Virus record (IMG/VR): IMGVR_UViG_3300035070_002473
Span: 1 to 51,493 of that record
Origin: a virus
Length of the DNA: 51,493 bases
Strand: one strand, 5' to 3'
A model generated the notes under the pieces. That model searched no databases. It saw nothing but the letters and a program-made list of their open reading frames with translations, and was not told the DNA's origin. Below, piece after piece: positions 1 to 8,496 of this stretch (position 1 is the stretch's first letter; every line of letters begins with the position of its first letter). The position numbers and the translations under genes were made by a program.

Positions 1-441
1 CCTTTCATTCATAAAGGTGTCCAGTCTTGTGGCATCGACTTCTATCTTAGTGACTGGCTCATTTATCTGCTCATTTTCAAGCAGTGAAGAAGCTCCTATG
101 TTTGAGTTTTCATTTACCGCATCGACTGAATAAAACTCGATTTTTTGGTCTTTGTTGTATACCGCTTTTTCTATCAATTCTATATTAGCATCGGAATATC
201 TTAGATTTCTTTTGCATAGGTTTATTGCGTATGGATTACACTCAAACGCATAAGACTTATCGACTCCATACATAGAACTAAATACCATTAGATCCACTAT
301 ATCTCTTGAGCCACATTCAATTACGGTCTTGTAGTCAATACCAGACAGAAATCTGTTGAGCTTAACATTTACATAATCACAACCAACTTCAATATCTTTT
401 TCGGTCGAGTTTCTAGCCAGTTCTTCTAAATCTATATACAT
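1..441 (-). CDS. FkbM-family SAM methyltransferase, 3' part cut by window edge
   Basis: The reading frame is open from ATG at 441 to the left edge (147 codons), so the C-terminus is missing. The translation shows a methyltransferase motif I variant (VIECGSRDIVDL), the acidic motif II region (AFECNPYA) followed by an EKAVYN strand, and a later EVDATRLDTF segment. This order is typical of Methyltransf_21/FkbM enzymes, which O-methylate sugars or other small substrates with S-adenosylmethionine. A GGAAG ribosome site lies 4-8 bases before the ATG. A terminator separates it from the upstream zinc-ribbon gene. Its substrate is unknown; the neighbouring glycan island makes a sugar plausible. Confidence 0.8.
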   Translation of the reverse strand, partial: MYIDLEELARNSTEKDIEVGCDYVNVKLNRFLSGIDYKTVIECGSRDIVDLMVFSSMYGVDKSYAFECNPYAINLCKRNLRYSDANIELIEKAVYNKDQKIEFYSVDAVNENSNIGASSLLENEQINEPVTKIEVDATRLDTFMNER

Positions 442-456
442 CTTTCTTCCTTTAAA

Positions 457-495
457 ACAAAAATAAAACCTCACCCAAGTTTCCCTGAGTGAGGT
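457..495 (-). terminator. Rho-independent terminator after the zinc-ribbon gene
   Basis: On the minus strand ACCTCAC (495-489) pairs with GTGAGGT (474-468), with two further possible pairs inside the stem, followed by a T-rich tract (TTTTATTTTTGTTTT). It lies just after the stop at 516 and before the start of the FkbM gene at 441, so it would end the long leftward transcript and leave the FkbM gene dependent on read-through. Confidence 0.75.
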
Positions 496-515
496 CGCCC
501 TAACCGGAGCACTCT

Positions 516-845
516 TTATTCAAGAGTCTTAGTCTTAGGATTCCATTTCTGCCAACCACCGTCAGGTAGCCAGTTTCCATCGGCATCCTTGCGTTTGGGG
601 AATAATCCACCACCCTTCTTGTTTGCACCAAATGCTAGTTTAGCACCACAGTCCACACAACGAAGTTCGTAGTATTCGTTACCATCATTCTCTCTCACGA
701 CAAATCTTAGGTTCTCAGAACCACATTTGCCACAAGATGTTTCACCAAATACTTCTTGAAAAGTAGCTAGTTGCTTCCAGATTTCACGAACGCTATCTGC
801 TTCAAATTCTACGCTAAGTTTATTTACCTTGAAATTCGCTTTCAT
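516..845 (-). CDS. Small zinc-ribbon protein, function unknown
   Basis: 109 residues from ATG at 845, which overlaps the upstream stop (TGATGA) and has GGAGAA 4 bases upstream; a TTG 12 bases earlier is less likely. Two CxxC pairs (C38/C41 and C63/C66) flank a short beta-rich segment and form a classic zinc ribbon. The C-terminus is rich in Gly, Lys and Trp. It is translationally coupled to the Rad52-like gene, so a role as accessory factor in ssDNA annealing or nucleic-acid binding is an inference. No enzyme motif is visible. Confidence 0.75.
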   Translation of the reverse strand: MKANFKVNKLSVEFEADSVREIWKQLATFQEVFGETSCGKCGSENLRFVVRENDGNEYYELRCVDCGAKLAFGANKKGGGLFPKRKDADGNWLPDGGWQKWNPKTKTLE

Positions 846-1621
846 CAGTTTCTCCAATTCTTGTCATAACCCATAATCGTCTCTGGTATTTCTGTTGCTT
901 TAGTTTGGTATTTATTAAGGACTCCGAGCATCGCAGAGGCTTTCTTCTTTTCTACCTCATTGATTGACCCATATTCGCCCTCACCAGAATTAATAAACCC
1001 AATAACGTTGATGTCCAATTGCCTACATTTATTGTCGATAAAGTTGATTTGAGAAGCACTAATCTTAGAGTCCTCAGCCCACTCACCGTCTGTAGGGTTG
1101 TCCTTCTGTACGCTTTGCTGCACAATAGACACAATGTCTTTTCTTGCTAATTCCTCAGCAGCTAGACATCGTACACCTAAAGCCTTACGCAAAGCTCGTC
1201 CTTCCGCACGAGTGCTTGCGGTAGCTACTGGATGAGCACAAAATAGGTCATCAGTATTACCGTGCCACACATCGGCAACTTCTTTAAAGACTCGGAGTTG
1301 TCCAGAGTTCATCCAATTGATTGCAACCTGATAAACAACTGTAGCTCTTCCGGGTCCATTTCCATCGGTTGCGGGAAATACTTGATCTGGGCCAGATTCA
1401 ATAACCTCACCTAGTAGTAGTCCTGCAACTCTTCTCAGTCCTGCACAAATGGGATTTCCATCAATAAGTTCATCTTTGCGAAAATGTCCCATTACGTATT
1501 CATTCCATTCCTGTGAACCATACTCAGGAACGTCTGGATCTTTTGGTACTGCAATTACGTCTTGTTCCGTGACGGCTTCAAAGTCAAACATTTCTTCTTC
1601 AATTTCAACTGTTTTTGTCAT
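845..1621 (-). CDS. Putative Rad52-like single-strand annealing protein
   Basis: 258 residues from ATG at 1621, which shares one base with the previous stop and has GGAGA 7-8 bases upstream. An in-frame earlier start would extend it by 29 residues into the nuclease gene and is less likely. The central segment contains a basic, Ala-rich stretch, TASTRAEGRALRKALG, that resembles the conserved core of phage Rad52/Sak-type annealing proteins. The C-terminal 60 residues (ISASQINFIDNKCRQL onward) look like the accessory tail found in those proteins. Such proteins anneal complementary ssDNA during recombination. The assignment rests on motif resemblance only; an uncharacterised DNA-binding protein is the alternative. 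Confidence 0.5.
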   Translation of the reverse strand: MTKTVEIEEEMFDFEAVTEQDVIAVPKDPDVPEYGSQEWNEYVMGHFRKDELIDGNPICAGLRRVAGLLLGEVIESGPDQVFPATDGNGPGRATVVYQVAINWMNSGQLRVFKEVADVWHGNTDDLFCAHPVATASTRAEGRALRKALGVRCLAAEELARKDIVSIVQQSVQKDNPTDGEWAEDSKISASQINFIDNKCRQLDINVIGFINSGEGEYGSINEVEKKKASAMLGVLNKYQTKATEIPETIMGYDKNWRN

Positions 1622-2391
1622 CAAGAAATCTCCAGTTCTATAAGTCTCTTTGACTTCGGAGGAAATTTGGTAGCCACTTGCTTTACTACTGGCTGGACCA
1701 TTTCCCAAAGTCTATTCTCAACACCCCTAGTAAAGCTGGGGCACAAATACTTAACTCTAATAACACAGTATCCATTTTTAATCATGATACCGTTCTTAAT
1801 TGCATCGTGCTTGACATACTCTCGCAGATGCTTTTCACCAAATACGGGCATAAAATGTTGTGGCCCGTCTATCTCTATAATAGTATCAATATCAGGAAGA
1901 TACAAGTCCATTTCATATTTTTCTCCACTTATCAAGCCTTTTTTATGTAGCTCAACAGTGTAACCTATGTTCTTCAGGTTTTCAAACAAACTTCTCTCCG
2001 CCTTAGACCCATCTCTAATTGTATCTCTCAGAGCCTCGCTGCCCTTTCTTTGTATCTCTTTTCTTTCAGCCTCACTCAGGCTTTCCCAGTGTTTCTTAGC
2101 CATTGCGCTACGTCGATTTCTTTCTTCTTCAGACATTGAGTCCCAATGCTTCTCTAAAGAGTTACTAATCTTGTCCTTGGCTTCTTCACTTCTTTTCTTG
2201 CCTTTTGTTGGATGCACAGCACTGCCATTCTCAAGAGCTTGTTTCTGTGCCTGACTTTTGCTACGTATCTCAACACCATTTGACAACAACACTCTCCTAA
2301 TTTTATTAGGATAAGTATTATATCTTTCTGCAATAGCTTTGGTGCTCAGTTTTTCTTCCACGTAAAGTTCTATGATTTTGCTGGCGTCCAT
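1621..2391 (-). CDS. Free-standing homing-type endonuclease (HTH + NUMOD-like + PD-(D/E)XK)
   Basis: 256 residues from ATG at 2391 (GGAG 5 bases upstream), overlapping the previous gene by 22 bases. Residues 1-50 form a helix-turn-helix that starts with an IIELYVEEKLSTKAIAERY segment. Residues 60-130 hold Lys/Glu-rich repeats (KKHWDSMSEEER / KKHWESLSEAER) like NUMOD3 DNA-binding motifs. The C-terminus carries a Vsr/EDxHD-like nuclease core: YEMDLYLPDIDTIIEIDGPQHF, where the D, E and H are probable catalytic residues. Such proteins cut intron- or gene-less alleles and spread selfishly between phages. No intron or intein is visible beside it. Confidence 0.7.
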   Translation of the reverse strand: MDASKIIELYVEEKLSTKAIAERYNTYPNKIRRVLLSNGVEIRSKSQAQKQALENGSAVHPTKGKKRSEEAKDKISNSLEKHWDSMSEEERNRRSAMAKKHWESLSEAERKEIQRKGSEALRDTIRDGSKAERSLFENLKNIGYTVELHKKGLISGEKYEMDLYLPDIDTIIEIDGPQHFMPVFGEKHLREYVKHDAIKNGIMIKNGYCVIRVKYLCPSFTRGVENRLWEMVQPVVKQVATKFPPKSKRLIELEIS

Positions 2392-2843
2392 ACTAACTCC
2401 TCTAACTGTTCCATGTTCCAATTATCTACAATACCCAAAACTTCTCGGTTAGCGTACTTCTCAATCAAGTCTTTATGGTATTGACTTCTTGCGATCAGTT
2501 GTATATTTTCATCTCTCATAATTTGTATAACGTCTGTAAATACGAGAGGGTTTCTTAGCCATTCTAAGTCCCAGACATAAAAGAATTTATCGGAACTGTT
2601 CTGTGTCTTTAACATCAGGTTCGCCGTTTCTACGCTGTTCGCTACTGTGACACCATAGTAATTAGCATAATAAGAAATGTTCATCACAGAGAAGAAAGGC
2701 TTCAGCACAGGTGGTGCTAGATTATTATAGAAGCAAACTGGCGAATATTCTACATCCTTTACCAGCTTGTTAAACTCTTTTATCAAATAAAAACTAGATT
2801 GTGTTGGCCCTAAATTATCGACAACCGCAGCAATTCTCTTCAT
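2370..2843 (-). CDS. Unknown protein of the glycan island, GT-B N-domain-like
   Basis: 157 residues from ATG at 2843, overlapping the previous gene by 29 bases. It begins with a hydrophobic strand and a Gly turn (RIAAVVDNLG), alternates predicted strands and helices, and contains FYVWDLEWLR. The pattern resembles the N-terminal Rossmann half of GT-B glycosyltransferases, but no donor-binding C-domain is present. It lies at the downstream end of the glycosyltransferase operon. Function is not assigned. Confidence 0.6.
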   Translation of the reverse strand: MKRIAAVVDNLGPTQSSFYLIKEFNKLVKDVEYSPVCFYNNLAPPVLKPFFSVMNISYYANYYGVTVANSVETANLMLKTQNSSDKFFYVWDLEWLRNPLVFTDVIQIMRDENIQLIARSQYHKDLIEKYANREVLGIVDNWNMEQLEELVWTPAKS

Positions 2844-3606
2844 CTTTTATCAAATTCTCCCAATACTTAAAAGACAGTTTTCGCTCATCATATATAATAT
2901 TAGGAACTTCCTCAACAAATTGCACAAGTTTTTTATTAGTTATTTCTTGCCAATCATCAACAAATAATATAGGTAATTCTGAAAGACATCCATGAGTGAG
3001 GTGTCTCTGCACTATAGGTATGCAGCCCATATAAAGAGCTTCCCATATTCTGTGAGTGTCTACACCATTTCCTCTGGGGCAAATACAAAATGCATAGTTT
3101 GATAGATTACGAATATATACATCAAAGCCTTGACCATTAATAGATGGAGCAAAGTCTGCGTCTACTTTGCCGCTCACTATGAGGTTCATCAAGTCTACTC
3201 TGGATTCATGTGTTGATGGATTAAATTGAGTAAAGGCTCGCAGTAATCTTTTCTTTGGTTTCTCCGATTTAATAATTATATCACGTTTAGCTGGGTGCCA
3301 ATGTGAATTCTCTAAACCTATCGGTATTGGAAATGTTCTACTCGATGGCGTACACAAATTTTGAGCATACCAACAGATTAGATTTTTAGGCAGTAGGTTA
3401 CTCATTAATTGCACTTCTGTGTCACCGTTATGTGTCACAAGTTTGAACCCTACGTCTGGATTTGCTTCTATAAACACTAAGGCTTGTAGATATTTATCTG
3501 AAGGAGCGTACATAATCAACTCCTTCTTGTTGGGCATCTCTTGACCAAGCTCAAAATCGCAGATAGACTTAAAGCTGTCGCCATCAACAAAATCTACAGT
3601 GTACAT
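2815..3606 (-). CDS. Exostosin/GT47-like glycosyltransferase
   Basis: 263 residues from ATG at 3606. The conserved C-terminal donor-binding block reads CICPRGNGVDTHRIWEALYM followed by GCIPIV, then LPILFVDDW. This P-x-G-x-G-x-DTHRxWE-x-L-x-x-G-x-IPI pattern is shared by exostosin-like (GT47) and related GT-B enzymes that transfer sugars from nucleotide donors. It overlaps the GT25 gene upstream by 13 bases, in keeping with co-translation. Acceptor and donor cannot be read from the sequence. Confidence 0.75.
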   Translation of the reverse strand: MYTVDFVDGDSFKSICDFELGQEMPNKKELIMYAPSDKYLQALVFIEANPDVGFKLVTHNGDTEVQLMSNLLPKNLICWYAQNLCTPSSRTFPIPIGLENSHWHPAKRDIIIKSEKPKKRLLRAFTQFNPSTHESRVDLMNLIVSGKVDADFAPSINGQGFDVYIRNLSNYAFCICPRGNGVDTHRIWEALYMGCIPIVQRHLTHGCLSELPILFVDDWQEITNKKLVQFVEEVPNIIYDERKLSFKYWENLIKDEENCCGCR

Positions 3607-4277
3607 TCATAAACTCCAGCAGTGCTAAGTTGTCCAGCAGTGTAAGGAACAGTATGCCATACCTTTAGATTGTTTACTTTGAAGTGATAGTTTAGTTCCC
3701 AATCTATTGATGTGCATATGGTAGTGAAGGTGGATAAAACTTTTTTCGCAGCTTCCTTTGTTATGATATAAGATGAAGTGCAGTTAGTCGCTGGGTGGTC
3801 AACTAATATAAAGTCTTTGTATTTCGCAGCCACTCTGCTGGCTACTAAGTTGTGGTCAAAACCTCCACCAAAGAATATAGCATCCCATTTGGCTCCCTTG
3901 ATTTGTTTAGTATAATTTTCAATTCCTTTTTTGTCTATGTTGAGAACTACATCATCTTCTAGAAAAACTCCATAGTCAAAATCTGAAGCCACTAAGTCTT
4001 CCATGCACTTGATATGTTTGATACACAAGGAAATGCCACCCAAAGTCACTCCTTGATAACCCTCGTAATCCACCTCTGGATACATCCCAGATGTCCTCTC
4101 CTTAAACTTAGATAAATCAGGGGTATAATACTGCCCCAAAATTTCATCATTTAATTCGTCCTTATCATAGTCAAGATACCAGACAGGATCAATGCCAGTT
4201 TGTTCTAGCAAAGGGATCAGATTAGCTTTTCGCTGCTCATTTTTCTTGTAGTGCATTACATAAAATTGTGTTTTCAT
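3594..4277 (-). CDS. GT25-family glycosyltransferase
   Basis: 227 residues, ATG at 4277 in an ATGA overlap with the gene upstream. The N-terminus (FYVMHYKKNEQRKANL) matches the opening of GT25/LPS galactosyltransferases. FLEDDV near residue 107 supplies the acidic metal and nucleotide-sugar binding motif, and a downstream helix region (SSYIITKEAAKKVL) is also typical. These enzymes add galactose or glucose to LPS-type glycans. It is a full-length family member. Confidence 0.85.
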   Translation of the reverse strand: MKTQFYVMHYKKNEQRKANLIPLLEQTGIDPVWYLDYDKDELNDEILGQYYTPDLSKFKERTSGMYPEVDYEGYQGVTLGGISLCIKHIKCMEDLVASDFDYGVFLEDDVVLNIDKKGIENYTKQIKGAKWDAIFFGGGFDHNLVASRVAAKYKDFILVDHPATNCTSSYIITKEAAKKVLSTFTTICTSIDWELNYHFKVNNLKVWHTVPYTAGQLSTAGVYECTL

Positions 4278-5086
4278 TTTAACCTCTTCGCCATATAAGA
4301 AGCTAAGCCTTTAGGTGAACAGAAATGCTCATACCACATGCGGCTAGCTTTTGAATAATATTCCATCTCTTCTGGGCTCGCCAATATCTTATCTACAATA
4401 TTTGTAAGATTTGACCATGAATTATCTACAATAATATTAGGGGCGACATTGTACATTGGCACAAAAGGCATCTGCTGACTAATTATGACACATCCAGCTT
4501 GAGCAGCTTCAAAAAATCTAAAGCTTTCATAACTTGCAGAGCCAGTCGGCACGAGCGCTATTTTTGTATTGTTCATTACACTACAGTAGTCGTCAATTGG
4601 TTCGCCGTTATTCCAACCATTGTACCACAAAACTTTTGACTGATGTCCAGCACCCTCTAGTTCAGAGACAGAATTCTTAAAATGAACTCTGGAATATGGA
4701 TCAAACTGACCCATCCATGACCAGTCATATTTTCTGTCACTTATGTTTATGTCTTGGTCTACAAAGCCTTCTAGCGAACACAGAGGCAGAGGGCTGACCT
4801 TTTCAGTCTTAAGCACCGATACTGGATTCTTCATATCTGCCATTGGTGCATATTGCTTGAATATATGAACATACGAATCATCATCCGCTTCTGCTGGCAT
4901 TGCGTGTACTTCATCTGATGTTGATATGAATACCTTTGGGTATTTTGCCTCAATGGGTTTGTCATGGTTCCAAACTTGAATTATAAAAGAGTAGTCCTCT
5001 TCTAATTCTTCGTAAAGTATTTCGGCAGCCTTTTGGTATACGTAAGTGTCTGGGTTCTTGCTGGCATAGTTAATGATTTCCGACAT
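4274..5086 (-). CDS. Putative GT-B glycosyltransferase
   Basis: 270 residues from ATG at 5086 (TAATG overlap). The C-terminal half has a glycosyltransferase-like donor site: ALVPTGSASYESFRFFEAAQ, then AGCVIIS, comparable to the E-x7-E region of GT-B enzymes. The N-terminal half is divergent, with a WSWMGQFDPYSRVHF segment where other GTs have a domain-linking strand. Part of the tightly overlapping glycan operon. Family number cannot be fixed by eye. Confidence 0.65.
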   Translation of the reverse strand: MSEIINYASKNPDTYVYQKAAEILYEELEEDYSFIIQVWNHDKPIEAKYPKVFISTSDEVHAMPAEADDDSYVHIFKQYAPMADMKNPVSVLKTEKVSPLPLCSLEGFVDQDINISDRKYDWSWMGQFDPYSRVHFKNSVSELEGAGHQSKVLWYNGWNNGEPIDDYCSVMNNTKIALVPTGSASYESFRFFEAAQAGCVIISQQMPFVPMYNVAPNIIVDNSWSNLTNIVDKILASPEEMEYYSKASRMWYEHFCSPKGLASYMAKRLK

Positions 5087-5946
5087 TACACAAACCTTTC
5101 TAGGTTTTTGCTATGGACATGCAGATTGAATATTGGGAAACGTTCGCCATCCATTCTTATCACATAGGGGCGATCAGTAAATTCCGCATTTATTTCTTCT
5201 GCCAGCATTGCAGAGCCAATCATATGTTTTTGGTCAATGAACCCTGAACCATGGCCATTATTTGTGCCTCCTAAATACTGCCCATATGAACCCGGATCAA
5301 ATATATAATGATGGTCTTCATTAAAGTTAGGGATTGTTGGTAGCGGGCAAAACATATTATTTACATGTGCTACGTGCAGCAATGACATTTCACTCACATG
5401 GTCAAAACCGAAGTTTTGCATTAACCATTGCTCTCCCTTTTCTAGTAGTTGATTAAAGAAGAGACACATATGTCTTGTGTGTTGTGGTGTAGGAATATGA
5501 GCAAAGGCAAACGTCACCTGATCCACAGACATGGGAGTCAGGCTCAATAACGGATGCGTAGGGACATCTCTAAGATCGCCATAAACTAGAACATCGTTCT
5601 CAAAATGAAACGCATCATAGATTCGCTCTCTATTCAGATATTCATCTAGATAGTAAAGTCTTTCGCAAGTTCTGTGCCAGAAAAGTTCTGGACTAGGATA
5701 CGAAGTGTTTGGCGTACCATGCCTACGAAAGTCACATACATTATTGAACTCTTTGAGGACATCGCCGTCAGACAGCTCGTCTTGAGGAACCCAATTAACA
5801 TCAAACTCCTCAAATATAGGTTGGTCATCTTTACAGATAAAATCCAGCTCAACATCTGGGTTGGTTTTTCTTGCTTTTTGAATTGAAAATCTAACGTAAT
5901 CTGGTAAAGCTCCGCCGTCAGATATAAAAGTATTTACTATTTTCAT
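5086..5946 (-). CDS. Putative GT-A glycosyltransferase
   Basis: 286 residues from ATG at 5946 (MKIVNTFISDGG); a TTG four codons earlier would overlap the previous stop and is less likely. The N-terminus has the glycosyltransferase-like pattern of a strand followed by SIQKARKTNPDVELDFICKDD. FHFENDVLVYGDL near residue 115 replaces the usual DXD with END and is the probable metal and nucleotide-sugar site. The rest is His/Gly-rich, including GGTNNGHGSGF, which may contact the acceptor. Coupled by one base to the next gene. Confidence 0.65.
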   Translation of the reverse strand: MKIVNTFISDGGALPDYVRFSIQKARKTNPDVELDFICKDDQPIFEEFDVNWVPQDELSDGDVLKEFNNVCDFRRHGTPNTSYPSPELFWHRTCERLYYLDEYLNRERIYDAFHFENDVLVYGDLRDVPTHPLLSLTPMSVDQVTFAFAHIPTPQHTRHMCLFFNQLLEKGEQWLMQNFGFDHVSEMSLLHVAHVNNMFCPLPTIPNFNEDHHYIFDPGSYGQYLGGTNNGHGSGFIDQKHMIGSAMLAEEINAEFTDRPYVIRMDGERFPIFNLHVHSKNLERFV

Positions 5947-5948
5947 AT

Positions 5949-6668
5949 TTAAGTCCAAGTGTGAATTGTGAACAGGTCTACATCAGTAGCACCTTCATAC
6001 ATGTTTATTGCAGCTCTAATTTCTTCATGTGACCATTGTTTGTATTGCCCATGAGTCTTTGTTTTAGTGTGAGTGTGATTGTACATTTGAGGATGTGTTT
6101 TTGCTACATAGTTCCCATAGGTTTCAAACTCAGAGAACAAATATTCTTCGTTCACCAAAATTTCATTGAGATCATTTACAAACGTCTTCAGATCTGGTAG
6201 CATTTCTCGACACACATTTTTATCGAACAGCATAAAGTCATTTATGTAAGTATGATTGACTTGTCTACCAAAGCCGAAGTAAATTTCCATTAAGCTAAAG
6301 TATGGGATATGGTGTTGATCCCTGTCGCTAATAAAGAAGTTTGGCTTACCTCCAGCAAAGACATCAATAGGGCGATTGAAAATTAGATCAGAATCTATGC
6401 ACATGTAAAGATCATTTCTAGTTACATCCTGAAAAGTCTTTATAAGTTGCTGATAGATCCAGTTAGGTCTAGTGAATTTTACTTCGCTTATATCTAAGTC
6501 GATAACCTCTGAATCCGTTAGACATATAAAATCATCTGATACTGCATGGTCAGGCGTTACCAAAAATATGTCGTGAGGCATTGGATTTAACCACTTCATT
6601 GACTCAAGACAGTAGTTGATTTTAGTATAATCTTTTGGGTGTGATAATATAATTGCGTCGTATTTCAT
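5949..6668 (-). CDS. DUF6492-like glycosyltransferase
   Basis: 239 residues from ATG at 6668, which directly abuts the upstream stop. Features include an N-terminal AIILSHPKDY strand, RPNWIYQQLIKTF, and CIDSDLIFNRPIDVF with a DSD metal-binding motif, followed by GGKPNFF. This arrangement matches DUF6492/GT-A-fold proteins found in capsule and LPS clusters. Full length for that group. The reaction is probably glycosyl transfer; no characterised homologue is recalled. Confidence 0.7.
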   Translation of the reverse strand: MKYDAIILSHPKDYTKINYCLESMKWLNPMPHDIFLVTPDHAVSDDFICLTDSEVIDLDISEVKFTRPNWIYQQLIKTFQDVTRNDLYMCIDSDLIFNRPIDVFAGGKPNFFISDRDQHHIPYFSLMEIYFGFGRQVNHTYINDFMLFDKNVCREMLPDLKTFVNDLNEILVNEEYLFSEFETYGNYVAKTHPQMYNHTHTKTKTHGQYKQWSHEEIRAAINMYEGATDVDLFTIHTWT

Positions 6669-7562
6669 TTATATTCCTTGTAATATATCAAGCTCTTGAT
6701 GCGGACAAACAATCTGTTCAAAGTCTATACTCTCAAGAGAAAGGCGTTTACCTTCCTCATATTCATCTCTTAAGTCCAGCGCTACATAACTGTAGTTATC
6801 TCCATTCCTATTCTTTATTTGGTTTTGAACCCTATTGTTCGGAGAATTGACAACACAGCTATATTCAGGGCAAGCCATTAAAGCTGGAAGATCAAAGAAA
6901 TACATTTGTAGCTTAGTCTCAAACTCATTCGGTGTTTGCTTCCACGCATATTTTGCTCTAGGTACTCCTATGTTAGAGTAGTGTTTCTCCAATACGCAAA
7001 GTTCGGTGCAAAATCTTAATAGCCTGTCCTTCTGGAATATATGCGCATCAACAGAAAGTGGATATGCCCAGTATCCTCCTACAGGAATGGATGTTCTATT
7101 CCAGACTAACAGGTTCCCTAAAGATCCTACCTGCTCCGGCAAAGCATCTTGTCTCAAAACACCATCGCCATAATCCCTCATGACCGTGTTTTTGCCTAAC
7201 CTTAAAGATATGCAGGAAACTTGGCTTTCAAATGCCAGATCAATATCTTCTTCTGTCAGAGATAGTTCTCTGTAAACAATGTCATCATCGGTGAAAAAAC
7301 AAACGTACTCGTCTAGCGAAGTATCAACAAGCTTTTTTATGTCGCTGAATATACTCGCAGACTGTCTAACAAAGTTGACATCCTGATGCTCTTTAATTAG
7401 AGTTTCATATGAATTTTCATGCTCCTTAGATGTAGTATACAAAACATCAATACGATGAATTGGATATCCGTACTGTGTGCATGGTATGCGAGATTTTATA
7501 CTATTTAGAGTTAGATCTAACTGAAGCGCTCTATCTTTGCTAAATACGATTGAGGTAAACAT
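6669..7562 (-). CDS. GT-A-fold glycosyltransferase
   Basis: 297 residues. ATG at 7562 is chosen because GGGAG lies 8 bases upstream and the protein then starts with the strand MFTSIVFSKDRALQLDLTL; an ATG 21 bases earlier is possible. CFFTDDDIVY near residue 90 is the DXD-type metal site. A C-terminal tail contains a NSPNNRVQNQ segment. It overlaps the GDP-fucose-synthase-like gene by 23 bases, so the two are probably co-translated. Confidence 0.7.
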   Translation of the reverse strand: MFTSIVFSKDRALQLDLTLNSIKSRIPCTQYGYPIHRIDVLYTTSKEHENSYETLIKEHQDVNFVRQSASIFSDIKKLVDTSLDEYVCFFTDDDIVYRELSLTEEDIDLAFESQVSCISLRLGKNTVMRDYGDGVLRQDALPEQVGSLGNLLVWNRTSIPVGGYWAYPLSVDAHIFQKDRLLRFCTELCVLEKHYSNIGVPRAKYAWKQTPNEFETKLQMYFFDLPALMACPEYSCVVNSPNNRVQNQIKNRNGDNYSYVALDLRDEYEEGKRLSLESIDFEQIVCPHQELDILQGI

Positions 7563-8496
7563 CAAACTGCTCCCTGTTTTCATTGAACCAGTTTACCGTC
7601 ATTTCTAGACCGTCTAGCAGATCGTACTTAGGCTCATAACCAAGTCTTTCTCTAGCTCGACCGATGTCTAGTTGTCTTCTAGGTTGTCCGTCTGGATAGT
7701 CTGAATTAAAGTATATAGCTCCATTGTACCCCATAACTTCTGCGATTGAATGAGCCAAGTATTTAATCTTTATTTCTCCGCCTGTTCCAATATTGATCGG
7801 CTCTGGAGATACATCTGTTTCCAGTGCTAACCTAAACGCATCCGCACAATCATATACATGTAGGAACTCTCTACTAGCTTCTCCTGTGCCCCAAACCTCT
7901 ACAGCGTCTAAGTCAAACTTCATTGCCTTGTAAAACTTAAGGATAAGCGCCGGTATGACATGACTAATAGCAGGGTCGAAGTTGTCTTCAGGCCCATACA
8001 TGTTTACGGGAACCAAGTTGACAGCATTAAAATCATACTGTTGATTATAAGCTACCAACAGCTGAGATAAAGTCTTTTTTGCGATTCCATACGGTGCGTT
8101 GGTTTCTTCGGGAAATCCTTTCCAGATGTCTTCTTCTTTGAATGGGACTTCTGTGAATTTGGGGTACGCACAAACAGTTCCAGCCATTACAAACTTGGAG
8201 ACTTTGCTTAACCTTGATTGCTCGATAGTATTTAATCCCATTGCAAGATTATTATAAAAGAACAATCCGGGATTTTGTCTGTTCGCTTCAATTCCTCCAA
8301 CAGTAGCTGCGAGGTGGATCACCGCCTTCGGTTCAAACTTATCGAAGGCTAACTTTGTGTCTTCTGCGCTCGTCAGGTCGAAGGAACTTCCGATAGCATG
8401 GACATTCTCGTAGCCATTATCTTTAAGATTAGCGACAACCGCTTTACCAAGAAAGCCAGTACCGCCTGTGACTAAAACCGATTCGTTTTTATACAT
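7540..8496 (-). CDS. fcl: GDP-L-fucose (or GDP-colitose) synthase, NAD(P)-dependent epimerase/reductase
   Basis: 318 residues, the usual length for WcaG/Fcl. The N-terminus has the Rossmann motif TGGTGFLG, then the catalytic Tyr-Lys pair in YGIAKK, GTVCAYPKFTEVPFKEEDIW, and PVNMYGPEDNFDP with SHVIPALI. Fcl epimerises and reduces GDP-4-keto-6-deoxymannose to GDP-fucose; the closely related ColC makes GDP-colitose. The ColD/RfbH-like dehydratase and the GT10 enzyme elsewhere in this window leave both products possible. No GDP-mannose dehydratase is seen here, so that precursor would come from the host or another part of the genome. Confidence 0.9.
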   Translation of the reverse strand: MYKNESVLVTGGTGFLGKAVVANLKDNGYENVHAIGSSFDLTSAEDTKLAFDKFEPKAVIHLAATVGGIEANRQNPGLFFYNNLAMGLNTIEQSRLSKVSKFVMAGTVCAYPKFTEVPFKEEDIWKGFPEETNAPYGIAKKTLSQLLVAYNQQYDFNAVNLVPVNMYGPEDNFDPAISHVIPALILKFYKAMKFDLDAVEVWGTGEASREFLHVYDCADAFRLALETDVSPEPINIGTGGEIKIKYLAHSIAEVMGYNGAIYFNSDYPDGQPRRQLDIGRARERLGYEPKYDLLDGLEMTVNWFNENREQFDVYLNRI

